Assembly (NCBI GenBank): GCA_031288715.1
Contig: JAITQW010000008.1
Location: 1 to 56,340, forward strand
Reading direction: 5' to 3'
Origin: Lactobacillales bacterium
Lineage (GTDB): Bacteria; Bacillota; Bacilli; Lactobacillales; Streptococcaceae
Length of the DNA stretch: 56,340 nt
The notes under the pieces were generated by a model. It saw only the letters and a list, made by a program, of their open reading frames with translations. It did not search any database and was not told the DNA's origin. The position numbers and the translations under genes are program-made. Within the stretch, counting starts at the first letter, position 1, and every line of letters starts with the position of its first letter. Below are positions 1 to 7,594 of the stretch, in pieces.

Positions 1-84
1 CAAGTGAATTAGTGCTTTTTTATTTCGCTCATCACTAAATACCAGTTTAAATAAAAGATCATCTGTTGCTTTACTTTCAGTCAT
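1..84 (-). CDS. PD-(D/E)XK nuclease family (Rpn-like) protein, N-terminus only
   Basis: Only the first 28 codons lie in the window; the gene runs off the left edge. The start is the ATG whose complement is at 82-84, preceded on the minus strand by GGAG about six bases upstream. The peptide begins MTESKATDDLLFKLVFSDER and continues NKKALIHL. The pattern (D/F)xxFKxxFxDExNKxxLIxxL is typical of the N-terminus of the PDDEXK_2 / Rpn-type family of transposase-like nucleases. No catalytic residues are in view, so the assignment rests on this signature alone. The other possibility is an unrelated short protein. Confidence 0.55.
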   Translation of the reverse strand, partial: MTESKATDDLLFKLVFSDERNKKALIHL

Positions 85-261
85 CAGAAACTCCTTAATT
101 GAACTTTTGCTTGTTCAAAATCTACTTAAATTATAACATAACGCAGATACTGAATAGCGAATTTACTTATCCAAAATAATTGGAATAAAGTAGAAAATGA
201 GATATTTTATGCTTTCAAGATATTTATATTTTTCAAAATTCAAGATATTTTCATTAGACTT

Positions 262-295
262 TTAGAACAAGTCTAATCGTGAAACAGGTTCTAAG
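262..295. repeat. Minimal copy of the TTAGAAC-ended interspersed repeat
   Basis: A 34-base remnant begins TTAGAAC and ends GTTCTAA, which are inverted repeats of each other. The middle AATCGTGAAACAG matches the core of longer copies near 3290 and 43920. It lies just downstream of the L,D-transpeptidase stop, and no other 3' element is visible there. Confidence 0.5.
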
Positions 296-315
296 ACAAT
301 CATATTCAGAATATT

Positions 316-1719
316 CTAAACCAGCTGTCCGAAATCTACAGGTTTATCATAAGAACCTGGGGAATTAGCATACAAATCTCCTGTAATAAATACTGGCATT
401 CTTGCATAAGTTTGCGCCCATACTTGTTCCATAGCATCTGGTGGAGTATTTATACAGCCATTTGAACCGGAATTTGTTTTCCAATTATCGATAGAATTAT
501 AAGTTTTACTTGAATCATGAATTCCAATTCCAGTAAAGTAAGGCCCGTCTTCTCCACGACTTTGTAGTGGTTCGAAATATTTTACGGTAACAGAGTATTT
601 TGAACCATCTAACATTTGACCTTCTAGTTTTGCATCTTGTTTTTTGTAACCAATGGTATGGAATCCAGGAACAGTTGCTGTTTCTTTATTATTTCGTCCA
701 GATATGATTCGTGTCGCAACTACTTCGTTTCCATTTCTATAAACATGCATCATCTGATCTAAAAGGTTTATCCATACATAATTTTCTGAGATGTTGGTAT
801 CTTCTGTGTTATCTCCATCAATTGGTAAATTAATTGTTTGAGTGTTTTCCGATTTCGTCAGTTCATCTGTTAAAATTTGTGTAGCTTCTTTGATTTTTAT
901 ATCCCAACCCCAAGAGTGATTATTCAAATATTTGTAAGTTTTACCATCCATTGGATTTTTCCATAAAACATCTTTGTCAAAGGTGGAAACTTCGGGACTT
1001 AATGTATTTATTAAATAGGTTTTTATAGCTTCTTGACTCAATTTATATTTTTCTGTAAGAAATGATGCTAGAATTACTTTTGTTAGTTCTGTTTTTGTTT
1101 GATTCACTTCCAAAACAATATGCTTTTGGATAAACTGATTCGCGAATTTAACCTGTTTTTGAAGTATTTTATTTCGTGTATTTATTTTTACTGGAATGAA
1201 AAATTTTGAAAGTTTAATTTCATTTTTTTTGCTAGAAGATGATATTTTGTATAAAGTTTGGATTAATTTCTTACGGTTGACTTGAGTGCTATCTATTTCT
1301 GGAGTAATTTCATAAACTTCCCCAGTAAAATGTATTTTTGCATTTTTACCAGGTTGTTCATTAAGGTTCAGCTTGGAAAGAGCAGAAGTCAATTTGTCGC
1401 TAAAAAGAGAATTTTTTGGAAATTGAACGTCTCTCTTTGATAATTGCTCTTTAAGCATTTTCTTTGATAAATGGTATCGCTCTGGAAGTTTCACCATATA
1501 TGTTTTATTAGCATTTTTTATTTTTACTTTGAAGGGTTGGTTTGCCTTGTTTAAAAGTGTATACGCTTCATTTACGGTTTTTCCAGAAATATTTTCACCA
1601 AGCGCTATGGTTCCCGCACGAAAATGCGAGTTGCGATAAAAATAATAGCTTGTTGTTAAAATAATGGCGATAAAAATAATACCAGTTCCTAAGGCAAGCT
1701 TCTTTTTCCTTGTTTTCAC
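316..1719 (-). CDS. L,D-transpeptidase (YkuD domain) with N-terminal membrane anchor
   Basis: 467 residues with a GTG start (complement at 1717-1719), preceded by AAGGAGATATAGATTT. Residues about 8-28 form one membrane segment, so the enzyme is anchored with its body outside the cell. Residues about 30-300 match the Ldt N-terminal (PG_binding_4-like) region of enterococcal Ldtfm-type proteins. The YkuD catalytic domain covers about 313-450, with His401 (GIGIHDSS), Ser419 and Cys422 in SNGCIN. The family forms 3-3 peptide cross-links in peptidoglycan through an acyl-enzyme on the cysteine. The residue before the Gly-Cys pair is Asn420 where Ldtfm has His. The gene stands alone, with repeat relics on both sides. 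Confidence 0.88.
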   Translation of the reverse strand: MKTRKKKLALGTGIIFIAIILTTSYYFYRNSHFRAGTIALGENISGKTVNEAYTLLNKANQPFKVKIKNANKTYMVKLPERYHLSKKMLKEQLSKRDVQFPKNSLFSDKLTSALSKLNLNEQPGKNAKIHFTGEVYEITPEIDSTQVNRKKLIQTLYKISSSSKKNEIKLSKFFIPVKINTRNKILQKQVKFANQFIQKHIVLEVNQTKTELTKVILASFLTEKYKLSQEAIKTYLINTLSPEVSTFDKDVLWKNPMDGKTYKYLNNHSWGWDIKIKEATQILTDELTKSENTQTINLPIDGDNTEDTNISENYVWINLLDQMMHVYRNGNEVVATRIISGRNNKETATVPGFHTIGYKKQDAKLEGQMLDGSKYSVTVKYFEPLQSRGEDGPYFTGIGIHDSSKTYNSIDNWKTNSGSNGCINTPPDAMEQVWAQTYARMPVFITGDLYANSPGSYDKPVDFGQLV

Positions 1720-1757
1720 AAATCTATATCTCCTTATATATATTTATAAATGCAAGT

Positions 1758-2066
1758 TTTTTGTTCAAGATTGTGAACTACCTTAACGATTGACACGAGA
1801 AACGTGTCAGAGTTTAGGAAGAATGTACCTTTTGGTGCTAGAAAGTTTTGCACTTAACTTAAGCTTTTGAAATTCGCTGAAAAAGAACGAATGAGATGAC
1901 AGGCTCGTGAGCGCTCCTCTTAGCAAAGATTGATTTCAAAAAGAGAAATTAAAAATTATTTAGCAGGTATTAAGTTAGATAAAAAATTTAACTTTTGATG
2001 AGCAATGACACTTTTGGGGTGCGCAACCATTAATAAGATAGATCTTTTTTAAGAGTTTGTTAACTT
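1758..2066 (+). repeat. Degenerate interspersed-repeat copy upstream of birA
   Basis: The 465-base gap between the divergent ldt and birA genes holds no credible gene. From 1758 it matches the repeat near 43862-43970: both contain GAACTACCTTAACGATTGAC, then ACGAGAAACGTG, then CAGAGTTTAGG, then ATGTACYTTTTGGTGC. The 1758 copy lacks about 30 internal bases, namely the hairpin loop of the 43.9 kb copy. A second edge motif, TTAAGAGTTTGTTAAC, ends near 2065. The remainder is AT-rich and should carry the ldt and birA promoters, which I could not place with confidence. Confidence 0.6.
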
Positions 2067-2184
2067 AGTTTCATCATGTGCAAAATAAATACTTTTATTC
2101 ATTATTCTATTTTTAACATCTTTTATTTGCAAGAAAAATATGATTGAAATAGATGGAATATTTTTTTAAAATTAGGAGGATTTT

Positions 2185-3153
2185 TTGAAGACGAAAGAAG
2201 CAATTTTGAAACAATTTATTTCGCAGTCAAATCAGTATATTTCGGGTGAAGAATTGGCAAATTCTTTGCAATTATCAAGAACTTCTATTTGGAAAGCAGT
2301 TCATGAACTTAAGAGTGAAGGGTATGAGATTGATTCTGTGACTAGCAAAGGTTATCGTTTTCATTTTCCGTCACGACTTTCTAAAGAGATCATCGAGTTT
2401 TTGTTGGGAAATCATTCGAGAATTGGGCGGGTGGAATTCAAAAAAATAACAGATTCTACACAAAACGATGCAAAGCGTTTAGCGCTAAATCCTATCAATC
2501 AAGACGTTTTAGTGGTTAGTGAGTATCAGACGCAAACAAGAGGGCGTTTTGGTCGACAGTATTTCGTCCCAGAAAGCGAAGATTTTATTTCGATGAGTCT
2601 TTTAACGTTACCAAATTCAATTTTTATAGAAGTATCACAATATACTTTGCTTGCTGCAGCTGCAGTGGTAAAAGCGATTGAAAAATTAACTCATATAAAG
2701 ATGTCCATTAAATGGGTGAATGATATTTATCTTAATGGAAAGAAGATTTGCGGAATTCTAAGTGAAGCGATTACTGATATTGAAAGCAATCAAATTACGA
2801 GCATTATTATTGGAATAGGATTGAATTTTTCAATTCCTCAAGAGGTCTTTCCAAAAGAATTACAAAGGAAGGCTACATCGCTTTTTTCAGAGGAAATTCC
2901 TTTTATTACGCGCAATGAACTTATTGCAGAAATTTGGAAGCAATTCTATCGCTTGATGGATACTGATTTTGTTAAGATCTATCGCCAGCATTCTTTTGTT
3001 TTTGGAAGGCGAGTAAGTTTTATGGAAAATAATAAGATTTATGCGGGAATCGCAAAACAAGTGACAGATACAGGAGATTTAGTTGTTTTTTTGGATGATG
3101 GTACGACGAAATTATTGCACTCAGGGGAGATTAGTTTAAGCAAGATTGACTAG
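2185..3153 (+). CDS. birA: Bifunctional biotin-[acetyl-CoA-carboxylase] ligase and biotin repressor BirA
   Basis: 322 residues, starting at TTG 2185 with AGGAGGA six bases upstream. Residues about 1-60 form a winged-helix DNA-binding domain (SGEELANSLQLSRTSIWKAV). The ligase domain follows, with the biotinyl-AMP loop RGRFGR at 119-124 in place of the usual GRGRxGR, then KWVNDIYLNGKKICGIL, where the Lys is the conserved active-site lysine. A small C-terminal SH3-like domain ends the protein. It activates biotin and transfers it to biotin carboxyl carrier proteins, and with the HTH it can repress biotin genes. No biotin operon is nearby. Confidence 0.93.
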   Translation: MKTKEAILKQFISQSNQYISGEELANSLQLSRTSIWKAVHELKSEGYEIDSVTSKGYRFHFPSRLSKEIIEFLLGNHSRIGRVEFKKITDSTQNDAKRLALNPINQDVLVVSEYQTQTRGRFGRQYFVPESEDFISMSLLTLPNSIFIEVSQYTLLAAAAVVKAIEKLTHIKMSIKWVNDIYLNGKKICGILSEAITDIESNQITSIIIGIGLNFSIPQEVFPKELQRKATSLFSEEIPFITRNELIAEIWKQFYRLMDTDFVKIYRQHSFVFGRRVSFMENNKIYAGIAKQVTDTGDLVVFLDDGTTKLLHSGEISLSKID

Positions 3154-3177
3154 GTTTTAGTGTATATGAGAAAAGTT

Positions 3178-3312
3178 TATGCAGAATGTACCTTTCGGTC
3201 TCCAAAAATTTCATCCATAGAGAGATCGTTAACAATGTTTTTTGTGAATAATTTTTTAATCATGAACAATGTTTTTTTTGAACGATTTTTAATCGTGAAA
3301 CAGGTTCTAAGA
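3178..3312 (+). repeat. Interspersed structured repeat downstream of birA
   Basis: This copy contains GCAGAATGTACCTTTCGGT, AGAGATCGTTAAC, the palindrome ACGATTTTTAATCGT (3282-3296) and the end motif GAAACAGGTTCTAAG. The palindrome is the counterpart of GCGATTTTTAATCGC at 43912-43926, with both members of the outer base pair changed. A shorter internal duplicate (AATTTTTTAATCATGAACAATG) precedes it. It sits between birA and the CHAP gene. Confidence 0.65.
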
Positions 3313-3435
3313 AATCCAATCATTTTTCTTGGAGCATAAGAGAATTTGCTGTTAAAATATTGCTAAATTGCTAGATTATCAAATAAATTAAGAAAAAAAT
3401 TACTTTGTAAGATGAAAGATAGGGGATTGCATAGT

Positions 3436-4590
3436 ATGAGAAAGAGAGTCTTTTCTTTTTTGATAATTGGAATGTTAGGGATTGTAGCATGTTTTGTGAC
3501 TCATGTAAATGCTAAACAAGATGAGATTATTGAGAAGAGTAAAAAAATTGAAGTAATTCAATCACAAGAAACTGCTGCGGTACAAGAGTTGAGTTCGATT
3601 CAAGGAGAGTTGGATCATTTTGCTACTAAAGAAAAAGAATTGTCAGAAGAGAACACAAAACTGATGGCTCACATAGTTAAGTCCGATGAGAAGATCATAA
3701 GGTCAAATATGCGAATTGCTCAGCGCAAAAAGAAGATGGAGGATCAAGCTAGGTCGGTGCAAATGAATTCTGCGGACAACAGCATGGTTCATGTGTTGAT
3801 GGAATCAAATTCAATTACAGAATTTGTTACAAGATATTGTGCGATTTGCAGTATTTTGTCAGCGAGCAATAAGATCATTTTACAGCAAAAAAAAGATTTA
3901 GAGGTTGTTAAAAAAGAACGTGATGTGAGTTTTTCTCGTACACTGCAATTACAGAAAAATCAAGTTGAATTGGAACAAGCGAAAAAAACAATAGAACAAC
4001 GCAGGGCCGATCTTCTGGTAGCGCAGATTAATTTGTCTGCCCAAAGAGTATCTGAGGAGGGAGCAAGGAATATATTGTTAGCGCAAAAAGCAGCCGCTCA
4101 GGTTGCCGCTGAAGAAGTAGCGAAGCGGCAAAAAGTGGAATTACAGCAGCTTAGACAAGCTCAAAGGAATAGTCAAGAACAATGTAGGAGTTATGTTCCT
4201 TCAAGAAGTTATTCAGGTGGTGGAATTGTTGACGGTCCTAGTATGAATTGGACAGTAGATCATGGTTTTTATTGGGGCCAATGTACATGGTATGCGAATC
4301 TATATTTTGGTTATGGAGTTCCCTATACGTGGGGAAATGCTTGTACATGGGGAAGTGCAGCTAGAGCAGATGGAAGATTTGTTTCTCGAACTCCACGTGC
4401 AAGAACGATTGCTTGTTATCAATCAGGTTGTGACGGCGCGAGTTCTTTTGGACATGTAGCGGTAGTAGAGTGTGTGAATGGAGATGGAACATATAATATT
4501 TCAGAGTCAAATGTGAAAGGTTTAGGAGTTGTCTCTCATCGCTATGGTTTACGACCAAAACCAGGAGTACAATTTATTTATATGGATTAA
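3436..4590 (+). CDS. Secreted coiled-coil / CHAP-domain peptidoglycan hydrolase, PcsB/SagA-like (copy 1)
   Basis: 384 residues from ATG 3436, which has AGGGG ten bases upstream; the in-frame ATG at 3412 lacks a good ribosome site. A signal peptide ends near VNA (about residue 28). Residues about 30-230 are a long coiled coil rich in K, E and Q, similar to the FtsX-interacting region of PcsB-type proteins. Residues about 265-384 are a CHAP domain with the nucleophile in GQCTWYA and the histidine in GHVAVVE. CHAP enzymes act as amidases or endopeptidases on peptidoglycan. The domain has extra cysteines (NACTW, IACYQSGC). Copy 2 follows in the same direction at 4931. Secretion and hydrolase class are inferred from architecture. 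Confidence 0.85.
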   Translation: MRKRVFSFLIIGMLGIVACFVTHVNAKQDEIIEKSKKIEVIQSQETAAVQELSSIQGELDHFATKEKELSEENTKLMAHIVKSDEKIIRSNMRIAQRKKKMEDQARSVQMNSADNSMVHVLMESNSITEFVTRYCAICSILSASNKIILQQKKDLEVVKKERDVSFSRTLQLQKNQVELEQAKKTIEQRRADLLVAQINLSAQRVSEEGARNILLAQKAAAQVAAEEVAKRQKVELQQLRQAQRNSQEQCRSYVPSRSYSGGGIVDGPSMNWTVDHGFYWGQCTWYANLYFGYGVPYTWGNACTWGSAARADGRFVSRTPRARTIACYQSGCDGASSFGHVAVVECVNGDGTYNISESNVKGLGVVSHRYGLRPKPGVQFIYMD

Positions 4591-4930
4591 AGTCTATTTA
4601 TATGCGAAATAAAATTTTTAAAAAATCTGTTAACTTGTCTCTATAGATGAATCAATGTAATTGATAATAAAAAGTTAAAAGATTGCCTGATGTAATCTTT
4701 TTGTAACATACGTGAGAATACCTTGAAAAGTTTCTTTGGTATTTTAAAAGCAGTGAATAACTATGAGCTCTTTTGGCGGAAATGTTAATTAGAATGAATA
4801 CTGCTATAGAAAAGTTGAAAATTATATAAGTTATGGGTGTGCTAGTTTATTTTTGAAGCTATAGAAAAATCTATGGAATTAGTAAGAAAAGTAATTTATA
4901 AAGGTACATAGAGATAGAAGGGGACGTTTG
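4591..4930. other. Gap between the two CHAP genes
   Basis: 340 bases without a gene. It holds a repeat-edge motif, ATCTGTTAACTTGTCTCTAT, near 4625-4645; the inverse complement of this motif occurs at about 46170-46187. A weak hairpin, AAAGATT-GCCTGATGT-AATCTTTTT, near 4677-4702 could terminate copy 1. The rest is AT-rich and presumably contains the promoter of copy 2. I see no strong -35/-10 pair. Confidence 0.45.
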
Positions 4931-6058
4931 ATGAAAAAAAAAGTTGTCTTAGCACTTGCTGGAGCTATAGTGTTGAGTGGTGCAATTGTTTATGAAGATA
5001 TAGTTTTTGCGGATGATCTTGCTGAGCAAGATAGAAAAGTTGCTGATGCACAGGCGAAAGAAGCAGAGGCAGCGAGTAAATTGGCTGAATTGAAACAAGA
5101 ACAAGCATCCTTAAGAGAAAAAATAGAAAACTTGCGAAAGGATATAGAGACGACAAAGATTGAAGAAAAAAGGTTGGAAAGTGAAGGAAGAAAGAAAGGA
5201 GATCTTATTCTTAAGCGTCAAAAATCCATAGCTAAGCAGGCGCGTTCGTCTCAAAGGGATCAAGCACCGGGAATTGTAGGAGATTTAAAATGTTTGTTTA
5301 CAGCTGGAGTTGAAGGTTTGCATAATCGTAGAGTTGTTATGGAAAGTGGCAAAAAGAAACTTGGAAAGCAAAAAGCTGATTTGGAAGTGTTTAGGAAATT
5401 GCAGGATGAGTGTCAGAAGCATATTAATACACAAATTTCACGTGAAAAAGAATTAAATGAAAGTGAACAAGAGATGCGTCTGCTTCAAGTAGATGCAGAT
5501 GCAAACGTGGCTCGATTAAATTTGTTTAGGATTTTTGAGGAAGGAAAAAGAGATCATTTAGTTGGGGAGCTGCGAAAAGCAGAAGAGGCAGCAAAGGCTG
5601 AACGCGAGCAACAAAAAGTGCAAGCAACAAGACAAAGAGAAAATTCCGAACAAGTAAGGAGTGTTCAACTGTCTGAATCTGGAGATACTCAACAATCAGG
5701 AGTCACAGGAGAGGGTAGGAATGCAAGGACGACGCCGTGGCCCATGAGTACTTCAGGAAATACTTATGTTCCTGGTCAATGTACATGGTATGCCAAGGCT
5801 TGTTGCCCTTGGATTCCAAATAATTTGGGGAATGCGAGTGAATGGGCATATAATGCTAGAGTGCAAGGATTATCAGTAAGTGGTACTCCAAGTGTTGGTA
5901 CGGTTGCTGTGTTCAGATCGGGCTGCCATGTGGCAGTTGTTACGGGAGTAAATGGAAGTACGGTAACCATTAATGAAGGAAATTATGATTATAGTGGGGG
6001 GATACATTACGGACGCCAGATTCATGCTTCAGAGTGTCAATATATCTATCCTGGGTAA
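4931..6058 (+). CDS. Secreted coiled-coil / CHAP-domain peptidoglycan hydrolase, PcsB/SagA-like (copy 2)
   Basis: 375 residues from ATG 4931, with GAAGGGG eight bases upstream. The signal peptide ends at IVFA-DD (about residue 28). Residues about 30-235 are coiled coil (DRKVADAQAKEAEAASKLAE and similar heptads). A Ser/Gln/Thr-rich linker follows, then a CHAP domain at about 275-375 with Cys in GQCTWYA and His in CHVAVV, where the usual Gly before His is Cys. Its plan is that of copy 1, but the sequence is well diverged, so this is an old tandem paralogue pair and not a recent duplication. It probably takes part in septal or lateral wall turnover. A terminator follows. Confidence 0.87.
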   Translation: MKKKVVLALAGAIVLSGAIVYEDIVFADDLAEQDRKVADAQAKEAEAASKLAELKQEQASLREKIENLRKDIETTKIEEKRLESEGRKKGDLILKRQKSIAKQARSSQRDQAPGIVGDLKCLFTAGVEGLHNRRVVMESGKKKLGKQKADLEVFRKLQDECQKHINTQISREKELNESEQEMRLLQVDADANVARLNLFRIFEEGKRDHLVGELRKAEEAAKAEREQQKVQATRQRENSEQVRSVQLSESGDTQQSGVTGEGRNARTTPWPMSTSGNTYVPGQCTWYAKACCPWIPNNLGNASEWAYNARVQGLSVSGTPSVGTVAVFRSGCHVAVVTGVNGSTVTINEGNYDYSGGIHYGRQIHASECQYIYPG

Positions 6059-6062
6059 AATT

Positions 6063-6094
6063 AAAGAGAGTAGCCTAAGAGTTACTCTCTTTTT
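6063..6094 (+). terminator. Rho-independent terminator after CHAP copy 2
   Basis: A ten-base perfect stem, AAAGAGAGTA / TACTCTCTTT, with a ten-base loop is followed by a T run. It lies five bases after the stop codon. Confidence 0.9.
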
Positions 6095-6244
6095 ACTATT
6101 TTAATAAAGCAAATAATTTAATGTTTTTTTGATTTTATCAATTGTAGATATAAAGATTGCTTATCTATGTTAAACTACTAATCTAGAAGAGTATGAGTTT
6201 TATGAAAATAGGATATTTTTACAAGGATAGGATATAAAAGGGAA

Positions 6245-7576
6245 ATGAAAGATTTAACTTCAGGAAAACCGTGGAAGGTAATTTTATTATTCACTCTCCC
6301 TTTATTTGTGGGAAATTTTTTTCAACAGATGTATGCGTTTACGGATATGTTAGTTGTAGGAAGAACTCTTGGAAAACAGGCGTTAGCAGCGATTGGCTCT
6401 ACAGGGAGTTTAATATTTCTGATAGTTGGTTTTGCTACAGGCCTTACTTCAGGTTTTTCAATTTTAACTGCTCAACATTTTGGAGCAAAAGATGCTGAAA
6501 AAGTTCGTCGTAGCTTTGCAACCAGTATTTTTTTAACAGGGATAGCGACTGTTATTTTAACGGGACTGATTTTTTTATTTTTGCGCCCAATTTTGGAATT
6601 GATGCAAACTCCGACTACGGTTATTGATCAAGCGAATTCTTTTTTTCAATGGATTGTTTTGGGAATTTTTGCGACGATGGCATTTAATTTATTTTCCAAT
6701 ATGTTGCGTGCAATTGGAGATAGTAAAACTCCATTGTTTTTTCTAATTTTATCAACGATTTTAAATCTTTTGCTAGAATTGCTTTTTATTTTAGTATTTC
6801 GTTTAGGAGTTAATGGAGCGGGACTTGCTACTTTACTGGCGCAAGTAGTATCAAGCTTATTGTGTTTATTTTATATCTATCGTAAAGTTCCAATTTTACA
6901 GGTTCGCAGAGCAGATTTTTTAAAGTTGAAGAAAGTAGATTTTTTTCATCACGTCAATGTAGGTGTTCCTATGGCGTTTCAATCATGTACCATTGCTATT
7001 GGAGCAATCGTTTTGCAGTTTGCGCTTAACTCATTAGGAGAAGATGTAGTAGCAGCGCAATCTACATCTTCAAAGATTGACCAATTTGCGATTTTGCCGA
7101 TGATGAGTTTTGGAATTGCGATGGCAACATATGTTGCGCAAAATTGGGGAGCTAAAAAATATAAAAGAATTCTAAAGGGTGTTTCTCAAGGATTGTACTT
7201 ATCCATTTCTTTTAGCATTATTGCGGGTATTAGTGTAATTTATTTTGGCGAATCTTTGGAGAGAATGTTTGTTTCAGCAAAGGAAACAAGAGTGATCATA
7301 TTAGCTAAGACATACTTTAAAATTAATGGTTCAATGTATTGGGTGTTGTCGATTCTCTTTATTTTACGGTACACTTTACAAGGATTAGGGAAGGTTGTAG
7401 CTCCAACAATTGCAGGAATCGTAGAATTAATCATGCGTAGTTGTGCCGCTATTTTTCTAACTGTTTTTTTTGGTTTTATTGGTGCGGCTTGTGCCGGACC
7501 TTTAGCTTGGATTGGATCCGTTTTAGTTTTATTACCAAGTTATTTGAGTTCATATCAAAAGTTAAGAAAAATGTAA
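6245..7576 (+). CDS. MATE family multidrug / sodium efflux protein
   Basis: 443 residues with about twelve hydrophobic segments in two homologous halves. The N-terminus LTSGKPWKVILLFTLPLFVG and the motif QQMYAFTDMLVVGRTLG are typical of the NorM/DinF-like MATE family, which exports cationic drugs or metabolites in exchange for Na+ or H+. ATG 6245 follows AAAAGGGA. pcrA starts 18 bases after its stop, so the two are probably co-transcribed. The substrate cannot be told from sequence. Confidence 0.9.
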   Translation: MKDLTSGKPWKVILLFTLPLFVGNFFQQMYAFTDMLVVGRTLGKQALAAIGSTGSLIFLIVGFATGLTSGFSILTAQHFGAKDAEKVRRSFATSIFLTGIATVILTGLIFLFLRPILELMQTPTTVIDQANSFFQWIVLGIFATMAFNLFSNMLRAIGDSKTPLFFLILSTILNLLLELLFILVFRLGVNGAGLATLLAQVVSSLLCLFYIYRKVPILQVRRADFLKLKKVDFFHHVNVGVPMAFQSCTIAIGAIVLQFALNSLGEDVVAAQSTSSKIDQFAILPMMSFGIAMATYVAQNWGAKKYKRILKGVSQGLYLSISFSIIAGISVIYFGESLERMFVSAKETRVIILAKTYFKINGSMYWVLSILFILRYTLQGLGKVVAPTIAGIVELIMRSCAAIFLTVFFGFIGAACAGPLAWIGSVLVLLPSYLSSYQKLRKM

Positions 7577-7594
7577 TAGTAGGAGAACGATGAA

